Part shown: piece by piece, positions 26,923 through 35,892 of the stretch
How the letters are laid out: every line of letters begins with the position of its first letter
Position numbering within the stretch: the stretch's first letter is position 1
Assembly (NCBI GenBank): GCA_963795935.1
Contig: CAWCJO010000004.1
Coordinates: forward strand, 558,001 to 622,000
Origin: JAICMB01 sp963795935
Lineage (GTDB): Bacteria > Acidobacteriota > Terriglobia > Bryobacterales > Bryobacteraceae
Direction: 5' to 3'
DNA: 64,000 nt
The notes under the pieces: generated by a model
Databases searched by the model: none
Told to the model about the DNA's origin: nothing
The model's input: the letters and a program-made list of their open reading frames with translations, nothing else
Position numbers and translations under genes: made by a program

Positions 26923-29900
26923 CAGAAATCGAACCGCGCCACAAGTTGCAGGAAGCGGGCTGGATTGGCGCCGGTGATGACGCCGAAATTCGGGGAATTG
27001 AAATAGGGTTGTCCGGCGGAGTTGGCGGCCAGCGCCAGGCTCGTGCTGGGAGCCTCGAAGTTGGTGTGATTCGTCGCGTTATACGCTTCCGCGCGAATCG
27101 TGAATTTCAATTTCTCGGTCAGGTCGAAGGCTCGGCCCACCGAGATGTCGAGGTCGAGCTCGCCGGGACCTCGAACCACGTTGCGTCCGAGCGTCCCGAT
27201 TTCCGCCGGAATCATAAGAGTCCGAGCGGATCCCGAGCCGACGAAATAGGGGCCGACCGGCGCCAGCGGGAAATTCGGCGAGCTTACCGGCAGCAGGTAT
27301 TGAACGCCCGTCCCGTTCGGGGTCTCCGGCGTGTACAGGCTGACCGAAGGATTGACGAGATTGGGGCGCTGCTGGTCCGTTCCAGTCTGAGCGGGATTGT
27401 CGTTGCTCTGCCCGATGTAGAGCGGGATGCCGCTGCGCGCGGTCAGGATCGGGTAGAACTCGAAATTGCGCACCCAGCGATTGCCTTTCGTGCGGTACTG
27501 AATGGCGGTCGTGAAAATGTTGGGCCGGTCGAACTCGCTCAACCCTTTATTCAGAGATAGGAACTGATTCGGAAACTGGCCCAGGTTCAGCCCCGATGGC
27601 TGCGAGAAGCTGTACAAGCCGCTGGCATCGTCAATCGATTTGGAGCGCGTATAGTTCGCGATAAACGTCAGGTTGGAACCGTACTGCCGCCGGACGCTGA
27701 TTTGCAGGGCGTGGTAGGAAGCGGTTCCTTCCATGTTGAGCGAATTGAAACTCCCGATCCCGGGAAAAGGCCGCGCCATCTGCGTGGTCAAAGTCGTATT
27801 TGCCTGCGCCAAAGCAGTATCGAGCGCGGGATTGTAGGGGACGGTATTGGTCGGCAGATTGATTGCCAGATGCACGCCGTGCGATCCCACGTAGTTGGCG
27901 TCGAGAATCGTGCCTTTCGCAATCTGCCGTTGAATGCCGAAATTCCATTCTTCCGCGTACGGAAGCGGGCTGGCCTGCGTAAAACCGTCGTAGTCGGTCA
28001 GCGTCAGGGGATTGGATGGACCGGTGAATTGCGCGATGTTGGCCTGGGGATTTTGAATATTTTGCGTCACCACGGACGGCATACCCTGGTTCAACCTGAA
28101 GGGCTGCGGCACGCCGGTGCCGAGGTTGGCGAAGCTCTGGACAACCGTGTATCCCGGAAAAAGAACCTGGCCGCCCACTAGCGAAAATAGCTGGCTATAG
28201 AAGATGCCGAAACCGGAGCGGATTACCGTCTTCGGCGTGGGACTATAGGCGACGCCGATCCGCGGTCCGAAGTTCAACTTGCTCGCCTGTAGGTTGAGCG
28301 TGTCCGAAGCGTTCTTGCCGGCGAAGAGCGCCTGCCCGGTGGTGGGATCGATGCGGGAATATTCATTGTTCGCCGTCGTCATGGGAGATTCGTAGTCCCA
28401 GCGCAGACCCAAATTGAGGGTGAGGTTGGGACGCAGCTTCCAGTCGTCCTGAAAATACAAGCCCACGTTGTAATTGCGCCGTCCGATGAGAGGCTGCGCG
28501 AGCGAATACGAAGCCGTTTTGATATCGCCCAGCAGGAAATCGGCCAGCGCGTTAATGGCATCGCCGGAGGTGTTTTTGGGCGATGTAATGGAGCCATCGA
28601 AGGTATAGCTTCCATTCACGTCGCCGGTGGGATTGAAATCGTCGAACTGGTTTTTGCGTAGCTGCGCGCCCATTTGCAGCAGGTGATTGCCGGCCGATTT
28701 ACTGAGCGATCCGAGCGTCTGGTAGTTATTATCGATCTGCGTCCGAAGCGTGTTGCTGTTCGTGCCCAGTTGCGAGAATCCGCTGATATTGATCTCCGGC
28801 GCGGCAACGCCGTACGCGGTCGCGATCCCCAGCGTGCTGGGGACGTTAATGCCCTCGCTCGGCGGCCGGATCTCCGAATTGTTGCGGAAGAAGCCGAACC
28901 GCAGCTCTATGATGAGCGTGGGGCTGAACGTCTGCGTGTAGCCGAGCGTCGATTCGTAGCCCGTCGTGTTGCTGTCGCCCACCGAATTTTCGAGAACGCT
29001 GCCGGGGAAGGTCGGCTGGATCGGAGAGTAGTTATTGAAATGGACAAACGTGCCGAAGAAACGGATGTTGTCCGTCACGGTCTCATCGATACGGGCCACG
29101 CCGGTGTTCGCCGTGGGGTGGCTGGAGCCGATGGAAACGAAATTATTCGTCGCGATATTGTCGTTTGTATTGGGCGTGCCGGGGGAGTTCGGCGCGGGTA
29201 CGAGGCTCAGGATTTTCGCCGCCGCCGGATCGATCAGACCGGCTGGAATAATGTTGCCGGGGAAGGGCGCTTTCGTCGCGGGGTTATAGACGATGGTCGG
29301 CGACCCGGAGAAATTTCCGGTCGCGTACGCTCCGCTCGGAACCGTGGACCGCGAAGAGAAAGGCGAGGCCTGAATCAATCCTTCGTAATTGATGAAGAAA
29401 AAAGTTTTGTTCGTGGCCTTGTAGAGTTTGGGAATCGTAAGCGGGCCGCCGATTTTCCCTCCGAAGAGGTTGTAGCGGTCCTCCGAGCGCGGCCGTCCGA
29501 GCAGGTTGTTGAAATAATTATTGGCGTCCAGAGCTTCGTTCCGGAAATAACCGTACGCCGCGCCGTGGTATTGATTGGCTCCGGAATTCGTTACCAGCGT
29601 CACGATTCCGCCCGAGGTGCGCCCGTATTCGGCCGAGTAGGACGACGTCAATACCTTGAATTCGCGGATGGAATCGGCCGGCGGCAACGTCTGCGGAGCG
29701 CCGGTAGATCCGGTAACCACCGAAACGCCGTCGATCAGGAATTCGCTGTTCAGCGTGCGGCTGCCGTTGATGGAAAGCTGCGCCGAATTGAGGCTCTGGG
29801 CGATGGGGCCGCCGGTCGAGACCCCGGGAGTGAGCGTCAGAAGGTTCAAAACATTGCGGCTCGGCAGAGGCAGATCCTGCACCTGGGACGGAGTGATAAC

Positions 29901-30335
29901 GTTGCCCAGCGAAGCGCTGTCGGTGGCCAACTGGCCTTCGGTCGAGCCTTCCACGGTCACGGTTTCAGCGACCGTTCCGATTTGCAACGTGACGTTGATG
30001 TCGGCCCGCTGGTCGACCGAAAGCTGAACGTTCGATACCTGTTGTTTCTTGAAGCCGCCGGCATCGACGGTAACGGTGTAGCGGCCGACCGGAAGATTGG
30101 GCGCGCGGTACACACCGCTGTCGTTGGTGCGGCCGGTCCAGGCGGTGACGCCGGTGTCGGCGTTGGCGATCGTGACCGTCGCGCCGGGGATGGGTGCTTT
30201 GGCGGGATCCGTAACGGTTCCGGATATGACGCCGGTGACGCCTTGCGCCGGCGCCATGCCGGGCAGGCCAAAGAGAACAAGAAAGCAAAACGGCAACGCG
30301 CGGCGGAAGCGCGAAGTTACTGGGCGGGATTGCAT
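26922..30335 (-). CDS. Oar-type TonB-dependent receptor with carboxypeptidase-regulatory-like domain
   Basis: I start at the ATG at 30335 (1137 residues) because it is followed by the signal peptide RRALPFCFLVLFGLPGMAPA. Residues about 32-115 are the CarboxypepD_reg-like domain (VTGVISGTVTDPAKAPIPGA, SGVYRAPNLPVGRYTVTV). The plug follows (PLPSRNVLNLLTLTPGV, SRTLNSEFLIDGVSV), then a long outer-membrane barrel ending in RFLQLVARFDF with a terminal Phe. Acidobacteriota have many such receptors, thought to import oligosaccharides or adhere. Coupling to a lyase-like gene supports polysaccharide uptake. The frame is intact over 3.4 kb, in sharp contrast to polA. Confidence 0.92.
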   Translation of the reverse strand: MQSRPVTSRFRRALPFCFLVLFGLPGMAPAQGVTGVISGTVTDPAKAPIPGATVTIANADTGVTAWTGRTNDSGVYRAPNLPVGRYTVTVDAGGFKKQQVSNVQLSVDQRADINVTLQIGTVAETVTVEGSTEGQLATDSASLGNVITPSQVQDLPLPSRNVLNLLTLTPGVSTGGPIAQSLNSAQLSINGSRTLNSEFLIDGVSVVTGSTGAPQTLPPADSIREFKVLTSSYSAEYGRTSGGIVTLVTNSGANQYHGAAYGYFRNEALDANNYFNNLLGRPRSEDRYNLFGGKIGGPLTIPKLYKATNKTFFFINYEGLIQASPFSSRSTVPSGAYATGNFSGSPTIVYNPATKAPFPGNIIPAGLIDPAAAKILSLVPAPNSPGTPNTNDNIATNNFVSIGSSHPTANTGVARIDETVTDNIRFFGTFVHFNNYSPIQPTFPGSVLENSVGDSNTTGYESTLGYTQTFSPTLIIELRFGFFRNNSEIRPPSEGINVPSTLGIATAYGVAAPEINISGFSQLGTNSNTLRTQIDNNYQTLGSLSKSAGNHLLQMGAQLRKNQFDDFNPTGDVNGSYTFDGSITSPKNTSGDAINALADFLLGDIKTASYSLAQPLIGRRNYNVGLYFQDDWKLRPNLTLNLGLRWDYESPMTTANNEYSRIDPTTGQALFAGKNASDTLNLQASKLNFGPRIGVAYSPTPKTVIRSGFGIFYSQLFSLVGGQVLFPGYTVVQSFANLGTGVPQPFRLNQGMPSVVTQNIQNPQANIAQFTGPSNPLTLTDYDGFTQASPLPYAEEWNFGIQRQIAKGTILDANYVGSHGVHLAINLPTNTVPYNPALDTALAQANTTLTTQMARPFPGIGSFNSLNMEGTASYHALQISVRRQYGSNLTFIANYTRSKSIDDASGLYSFSQPSGLNLGQFPNQFLSLNKGLSEFDRPNIFTTAIQYRTKGNRWVRNFEFYPILTARSGIPLYIGQSNDNPAQTGTDQQRPNLVNPSVSLYTPETPNGTGVQYLLPVSSPNFPLAPVGPYFVGSGSARTLMIPAEIGTLGRNVVRGPGELDLDISVGRAFDLTEKLKFTIRAEAYNATNHTNFEAPSTSLALAANSAGQPYFNSPNFGVITGANPARFLQLVARFDF

Positions 30336-30770
30336 GCTTTCACGACCCCATTTCGAAGAGCGATCGTCTGCTCCCCGCATATTTTCAGCTTATAACCGGG
30401 CCCCATTTTCCGCCACCGCGGCCGGGGCGGTGGATCGCCGCGCCGCGCCTTCTTAGAGCGGGGCGCGAGGGGCGCGCTGTCCAGAAGAAGTTCGCGTCGC
30501 TCGGAAATGGTTGCTGAGCCGCGCGCGTAAACAAGCGGTTTGGCTTGCGGCATGATCGCTGATTTCCGCAAGTTAGTACTAGATCGTCAACCGCACTTTG
30601 CGTGGCGCACTATAGTGCCGCCGTGCCGGTGCATCCGGGCGGCGCGGATCGGCAGGCAAAGCGCCCATGAATTCTGGAACATCGTCTCATCGACGTCCTC
30701 AATGGAACCCTTGGCCGGTGCAACCCTGGTTGCATGCGTGGGGAAAACGTTTAAATATATGTTGGGGTGT
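30336..30770. other. Intergenic stretch between the divergent TonB-receptor and glycosidase genes
   Basis: These 435 bp should hold back-to-back promoters for the two halves of the polysaccharide locus. A single dispersed repeat copy lies at 30515-30540 (TGAGCCGCGCGCGTAAACA then AGCGG). An A/T-rich patch (TTTAAATATAT, 30750-30760) just before the chosen glycosidase start could be a -10-like region. Open readings starting upstream, such as the ATG at 30702, lack family resemblance. I see no clear operator. Confidence 0.5.
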
Positions 30771-32894
30771 ATGTTGGAGCAGGATTCGGATGCCATCACG
30801 CGGCGCGCGGCGGTTACGCTGCTTGCCGGGGCCTCACTCGCGCCGGAGTTGGTAGGGGAGCCGCGGGGCGGGGAGCCGTGGTACGCGACGATGCGGCGCT
30901 GCGGGCAGACCAATTTCAATGAACGCGATCCCATCGAGCTCGATATTGACTGGTGGGTTGCCTACTGGTCGAGTTTGAAATTGGACGCGCTGCTGTTGAG
31001 CGCCGGCGGGATCATGGCGTTCTATCCGACCCGGATTTCCTATCATCGCCGCAGCCGCTTCCTCGGCGGCAAAGACCTGTTCGGCGATTTCACGAAGGCC
31101 GCCAAGGCCAAGGGCATGCGCGTGGTGGCGAGGCTGGATTGCAATTATGTTTACGAAGAGGCTTACAAAGTGCATCCGGAGTGGGTGGAGCGCACGGAGG
31201 CGGGCGAGCCCATACGTCACGCCGAATCGCCCTGGCTTTATAAAACCTGCATGTACTCGACATATTTCACGGAGCAGTTCCCGGCGATCATCCGCGAAGT
31301 GAACTCGCTTTACGACGTCGATGGATTCTTTACCAACGGCTGGCCCAGCGCGGGGAAGCCGCCGCGCTGCCATTGCAAAGCATGCAGGGGTCTGGCCGAT
31401 TCCAACACCCCGCTCGGGTATGAGCGGCACTTGCAGCGCGTGCTCCAGATCTGGAAGCTTTGGGACGATACGGCGAAGAAGAAAAAGTGGGACAGCGTCT
31501 ACGTCGGCAATCTCGGGGGAGGGATCCGCGCCGTGACGAACTTGAGCCGCATCGCCGGCGTGGCCGGATGGTTCAACGCCGATCACCAGGGCCGGGCGGG
31601 CGTGACGCCCATCTGGGATTGCGCGCAGCAGGGCCGCGTCGCGCAGGCGGTCATGAAGGGCCGCACGATCACCAATGTGACCGGCTCTTATGCCAACTCG
31701 CATCCACTGTGGCGTCACACTTCCAAAGCGCCGCTGGAGGCGACTATGTGGATGGCGCAGACGACGGCCAGCGGCATGACGCCGTGGTATCACTGGCTGG
31801 GCGGCAAACCGGAGGACCTGCGTTGGCAGGAGACCGGGCGCGATTTTTTCCAGTGGATCGCCGCCGAGCAGGCCCACTTTGTCAATCGCGAATCGATCGC
31901 CGATCTCGCGGTCGTGTTTTCGGAACGTACGAATGCCTTTTATCAGGCGCCGGGGGGTGGGGATGTCACCGATTTTCTGCAAGGCATGTACAACGCTCTG
32001 CTGGACGGCCGGTTCTTCTTCGACTTCGTCCACGAGGACGACCTGACGCCGGCGGCGCTCGCCAAATATAGAGGACTGATCCTGGCGAACGCAGCGCTTT
32101 TGAGCGATGCGCAGTGCGGTCAATTGCGCGAATATGTCGACGGCGGCGGCTCGCTGCTGGCAACGTTTGAAACCGGCTGTTATGACGAGAGCGGCGTCCC
32201 CCGCGCGGACTGCGGACTTGCAGACCTGTTCGGTACGCGTTCAGCCGGGAAACGCGTTGGCCCGAACGGCAACGCCGCCTACGCGCGCATCGAGCGCGGC
32301 CATGCGATTCTGAACGGCTTCAGCAACACGAAGCTGCTGCCTTTCGCGGAATACTATCTGCCGCTCAAGGCCGTTCCGAATCCTGTTCTCACCGTGCTGC
32401 CGCCCTTCCCGGCGTTCCCGCCGGAGATGGTTTATCCCATGGTCGCCCACACCGATCAACCGGCCGTTGTCCTGGCGGAGCGCGGGTCCAGCCGTCTGGT
32501 ATACCTGCCGGGCGACATCGGCCGCGCCTATTGGCGCTCCCAAAATCCCGACCTCAGCCGCTTGCTGTGCAACGCAATTCAGTGGATGCTGCGCGACGCC
32601 GCTCCGCTGATGGTGACGGGCGCCGGAATGGCGGAATTATTCGCATGGAAGACGCAGCCGGGCTTCGCCGTTCATATCCTCAATTACAACAACCCCGCGA
32701 TGCAGCGCGGATGGTTCACGCACGCTTATCCGCTGCCGCCCCAGAAACTGCGTTTTGAGTTGCCGCGCGGAGCTCGAATTTCTGCGGCCCGTTTGTTGCG
32801 CTCCGGACGCGAACTCACGCTGTCCAGGAACGGAAACGCGATCGAGGCGACGATTCCGGGCGTCTCCGATTACGAGGTGGTGGCGCTTGTCTGA
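30771..32894 (+). CDS. Tat-exported glycoside hydrolase-like protein with beta-galactosidase-trimerisation-like domain
   Basis: From the ATG at 30771 the protein has 707 residues and a Tat-like leader (AITRRAAVTLLAGASLA). The start is not certain (30759 is another ATG). Residues about 45-410 look like a TIM barrel of the hypothetical glycosyl hydrolase 6 type: MRVVARLDCNYVYEEAYKVH, LYDVDGFFTNGWPSAGKPP, then a Cys motif CHCKACRGL. Residues 410-600 resemble the GH42 trimerisation domain (LAVVFSERTNAFYQ, YRGLILANAALLSDAQCGQL, EYVDGGGSLLATFETG). It overlaps the following gene by 8 bp. Substrate unknown; context suggests polysaccharide breakdown together with the lyase. Confidence 0.75.
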   Translation: MLEQDSDAITRRAAVTLLAGASLAPELVGEPRGGEPWYATMRRCGQTNFNERDPIELDIDWWVAYWSSLKLDALLLSAGGIMAFYPTRISYHRRSRFLGGKDLFGDFTKAAKAKGMRVVARLDCNYVYEEAYKVHPEWVERTEAGEPIRHAESPWLYKTCMYSTYFTEQFPAIIREVNSLYDVDGFFTNGWPSAGKPPRCHCKACRGLADSNTPLGYERHLQRVLQIWKLWDDTAKKKKWDSVYVGNLGGGIRAVTNLSRIAGVAGWFNADHQGRAGVTPIWDCAQQGRVAQAVMKGRTITNVTGSYANSHPLWRHTSKAPLEATMWMAQTTASGMTPWYHWLGGKPEDLRWQETGRDFFQWIAAEQAHFVNRESIADLAVVFSERTNAFYQAPGGGDVTDFLQGMYNALLDGRFFFDFVHEDDLTPAALAKYRGLILANAALLSDAQCGQLREYVDGGGSLLATFETGCYDESGVPRADCGLADLFGTRSAGKRVGPNGNAAYARIERGHAILNGFSNTKLLPFAEYYLPLKAVPNPVLTVLPPFPAFPPEMVYPMVAHTDQPAVVLAERGSSRLVYLPGDIGRAYWRSQNPDLSRLLCNAIQWMLRDAAPLMVTGAGMAELFAWKTQPGFAVHILNYNNPAMQRGWFTHAYPLPPQKLRFELPRGARISAARLLRSGRELTLSRNGNAIEATIPGVSDYEVVALV

Positions 32895-34365
32895 ACCCAC
32901 GCGTCGAGGGTTTCTCAGCGCGTCGGCGGCGGCGCTCGCGGCGCAGGGCGACGCTCAGCCGGTCACGGGCGAACGTATGGTGGGCATCCAAATCGGCGCC
33001 GTTTCTTTCGCGGATGAGGGCGTCGAGCCGGTCCTCGACATCCTGCGGAGCAAGGGCGCCGTGAACACGCTGTTCATCGCCGTCTTCACCTATGGCCGGG
33101 GCATCGCGGGGCGCCAGCTTCCGGGGCAGCCGCTTCCGGATCATGGCAAACAGCAATACGACACGGACACATTCCACGGCGGCAGCTACGCCGCGCTGCA
33201 TGCGCAGTATTACGAAAATACGCCGCTTAAAAACCTGCGCGCTCCCGATCTCGGCGCCTATGACGTCTTCGAAGAGGTAATTCCGGCTTCCCGCAAGCGC
33301 GGCATGAAAAACATCGCGTGGTTCGAAGACGTGTTTCGTTCCGACATCCCGGGCATCGGCGAAGTGCGGGAGAAAGACCTGCACGGCCGCAACGCGCACA
33401 CGCTGTGTTTCAATAATCCGGGTTATCGAAACTTTCTGCTGGACCTGGTCGAGGACTACGCGCGCTCCTGGGATCTGGACGGCATTATGTGGGGATCGGA
33501 GCGCCAGGGGGCCTTCGCGAACGCTCTCGGCTCCAGCCATGGCGGGGCCCGCAACGATCCTGGAAGGGTCACCTGCTTCTGCGAGTTCTGCCAGAGAAAG
33601 GCCGCCTCGCGCGGCATCCGCTTCGATCGCGTGAACGAAGGGTTTTTGGAGCTGGAAAAGTTCGTCCGCGCGGGCCGCGCGGGAACGCGCCCGGTGGATG
33701 GATATAACGTGGAACTCTGGCGGCTGATGCTGCGCTATCCGGAATTACTCGGCTGGGAAAATCTGTGGCACGATAGCCTGCGGGAAACCTATCGGGCGAT
33801 TTACGCGAAAGTAAAGTCGATCAAGCCGTCGATGGGAGTTGGCTGGCATATCTGGCACAATAACTCCTTCAGTCCGATCTACCGCGCCGAGCAGGATTTA
33901 CAGCGCATCGCCGCTTACTCGGATTTTTTGAAGGTTGTGATGTACAACAATGTCGCGGGCGAACGGATGGCGAGTTATATCGATAGCGTCGGCGCCGTTC
34001 AATATGGCGACGTTCCGAAAGAAGAGCTGCTCGAGTATCACTACCGCATATTGGGCTATAAGGACGAAGGCGCGTACGAGCGGATTCCGCACACGGGCTT
34101 TTCGAGCGACTATGTGCTGCGCGAAACAAAGCGTGCGCGCGCCGGGCTGGCGGGGACGAAGACGCACCTTTGGCCGGGCATCGACGTGGATGTTCCGACC
34201 GCGTCCGGCCACGGTAAATGCACCCGTCAAGGCGTTCGCGACGCGGTGCTCGCGGCCTTCCAAGGCGGCGCCGGCGGCGTCATTCTGTCGCGCAAATACT
34301 CCGAGATGAATCTTGCGAATCTGGCGGGGGCCGGAGACGCCATCGCCCAGCTCGGCCGCGGATAG
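32887..34365 (+). CDS. Tat-exported TIM-barrel protein, probable glycosidase partner
   Basis: A TTG start at 32887 overlaps the upstream stop by 8 bp and gives 492 residues headed by the Tat motif PTRRGFLSASAAALAA. The body is a barrel-like protein: KGAVNTLFIAVFTYGRG, MKNIAWFEDVFRSDIPGIG, DLDGIMWGSERQG (probable acid), a Cys pair CFCEFCQRKAA reminiscent of the CxCxxC of the preceding protein, and GVGWHIWHNNSF. The similar CHCKAC/CFCEFC motifs suggest the two proteins share a family or a metal site. No exact family name can be given. The tight overlap argues for joint function. Confidence 0.7.
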   Translation: MSEPTRRGFLSASAAALAAQGDAQPVTGERMVGIQIGAVSFADEGVEPVLDILRSKGAVNTLFIAVFTYGRGIAGRQLPGQPLPDHGKQQYDTDTFHGGSYAALHAQYYENTPLKNLRAPDLGAYDVFEEVIPASRKRGMKNIAWFEDVFRSDIPGIGEVREKDLHGRNAHTLCFNNPGYRNFLLDLVEDYARSWDLDGIMWGSERQGAFANALGSSHGGARNDPGRVTCFCEFCQRKAASRGIRFDRVNEGFLELEKFVRAGRAGTRPVDGYNVELWRLMLRYPELLGWENLWHDSLRETYRAIYAKVKSIKPSMGVGWHIWHNNSFSPIYRAEQDLQRIAAYSDFLKVVMYNNVAGERMASYIDSVGAVQYGDVPKEELLEYHYRILGYKDEGAYERIPHTGFSSDYVLRETKRARAGLAGTKTHLWPGIDVDVPTASGHGKCTRQGVRDAVLAAFQGGAGGVILSRKYSEMNLANLAGAGDAIAQLGRG

Positions 34366-35220
34366 CCGCCGGGGCGCCGGCGCGAAAGTGGAAGAAGTAC
34401 TGAAGCGAGACGCGAAGTTGGAACGGCTCAGGCCCGGAGGAAACGGGCCAGGAACAAGGTCGCAATTAGTAATTGACAACTGGCAGTTTGCGCCTTTGTT
34501 GAAGCCCAGAGAACAAAGTCGCGGAGCGGGCGGCTCAGGCGGCGCGGCCGCGTTCATTCCGCGGAAGAATGGCGGCGTTTCTGGGACGCGCGCATGGCAA
34601 CGAAGTTCCAGCGCTCCAGGTGTCGTTAAGGCTGAAGCATGCGCCCAGCGGGCGCGAGTAAGACGGCTTCGTGCGGTCGCGGCTCGGCAACAGCGCGAAA
34701 ACAGTTCGCGCCTCTTCTGAAGATCGGCTTCGTGAGAAAGCACGGGAGAACGGATCCAGTTCGTTAATCGCGTTCTGCCATTTTGACACGCTTTCGTCCA
34801 TCGCGAAGCGGTAGTCCTTGGCTCAGCAAAGTGGCGCGGGCTCTGTTGGAGAATATTGGTCCAACCGCCCGAACCGTCCAAACCTTCTGTTCGATGTTTC
34901 GCCTACGTCGCCTCATGGTCCGCAGGGCGCTTCGCCTTACTCTTCGCTTGACAGGGGCGGAAGAGCGGAATAGAACGCAGCCAATGGCGTTGGTCCAATC
35001 AGTCATATTGACGAACCGGCGCCTTCTAGGTAATCTCTTCACTCCGAGTTGATAGGGGCAATTCGCCGAGCAGTGACTCTTGAGGGACCAGCCGTACCGA
35101 GTTCAATTTATGATCCATCTTCAATCGAATGCAGCCTGATCGACGCTCTGATGGAGATTCCCAAGCGGCAGTACTTCATACAGGTGAAGCGTTCTCTCAG
35201 CAAGGGGAACAGCAACTCGA
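34366..35220. other. Gene-poor stretch, no supported gene
   Basis: About 855 bp carry only short, low-quality readings in all frames. Fragments such as LVQSVILTNRRLLGNLF do not match anything I know. Together with the kinase remnant that follows, this looks like degraded sequence. No tRNA, terminator with a U-run, or transposase relic was found. Confidence 0.5.
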
Positions 35221-35460
35221 GCAATTCTGACGGATCTGCTTGCGGCGGCGAAGGACCGTGATTTAGCGCTGCAGATTGCATCGCTATATGCGCGGCTCGG
35301 CGATCGGGATCGGGCGTTCGCCTGGCTGGAAAGGGCATATCGACAGCGCACGGGAGGGCTGATTCTCCTCAATGTCTCGCCGGAACTTGAATTCCTCCGC
35401 CATGATCCGCGATTTTCGGATCTGGCGCGGCGCGTGGGTCTACGGAATCCCGCCCGACCT
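35221..35460 (+). pseudogene. Remnant of the C-terminal TPR end of a Ser/Thr kinase-type protein
   Basis: Reading from 35221 without a start gives AILTDLLAAAKDRDLALQIA, then LYARLGDRDRAFAWLERAY, RQRTGGLILLNVSPELEFLR and HDPRFSDLARRVGL. This is the standard ending of Acidobacteriota kinase/TPR or winged-helix/TPR proteins (the LGDRDQAFAWLEKAY ... DPRF pattern). The original stop is lost and the frame runs into the thioesterase gene. The rest of the gene is not recognisable upstream. Confidence 0.65.
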
Positions 35461-35489
35461 TACGCTCACTGCCGCGGCATTCAAAGACC

Positions 35490-35891
35490 CTATCCCTGTT
35501 CTCTTCGCTTTGCGTTCACGCGCTCGGCGAAGCGGGCAATATCGATGATTGCCCGTTCGTGAAAACCCTCCCCGACCTTCTCCTTCTCGTCGTAGGCATC
35601 CACACGGAAGCGTAGCCGGCGGTCATTCATCTCGATCAGTTCCCCGTGAAACGTCACAGTCATGTTCATCGGGGTCGCCGCAAGGTGTTTCACGTCCACG
35701 CGCGTGCCGACGGTGTCCAGGCCGGCATCCAGATGCTCTTTGGCGAGGTTGCGACAAGTCATCTCGAGGAACATGATGAGGGCCGGCGTGGCGAGCACGC
35801 GTGGCCCTTCCTCCCCGAGAAAACGGATCGCATTCGCGTCGTCGACCGTGCGCCGCTCCTCGCGTTTCATCCCGATCTCGAGCGAGCTCAT
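35490..35891 (-). CDS. FlK-like hotdog thioesterase
   Basis: The 133-residue protein has the hotdog fold of the fluoroacetyl-CoA thioesterase-like family. Candidate catalytic residues fall in ATPALIMFLEMTC (Thr and Glu) and RVDVKHLAATPM (His), the T/E/H set of that family, followed by MTVTFHGELIEMNDRRLRF and VGEGFHERAIID. It would hydrolyse a small acyl-CoA in the cytoplasm; acyl group unknown. It starts one base after the TolB-like stop, so they share a transcript. The 3' end neighbours the kinase remnant. Confidence 0.85.
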   Translation of the reverse strand: MSSLEIGMKREERRTVDDANAIRFLGEEGPRVLATPALIMFLEMTCRNLAKEHLDAGLDTVGTRVDVKHLAATPMNMTVTFHGELIEMNDRRLRFRVDAYDEKEKVGEGFHERAIIDIARFAERVNAKRREQG

Positions 35892-35892
35892 C

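Noticed and set aside
28674..30395. A 573-residue plus-strand reading frame opposite the TonB receptor
   Set aside because: It is the complement of a clear, conserved receptor gene in GC-rich DNA and has no recognisable domain or start signal.
30540..30770. An earlier glycosidase start in the repeat-bearing intergenic region
   Set aside because: The extra residues have no signal or domain, whereas the Tat-like leader begins just after 30771.
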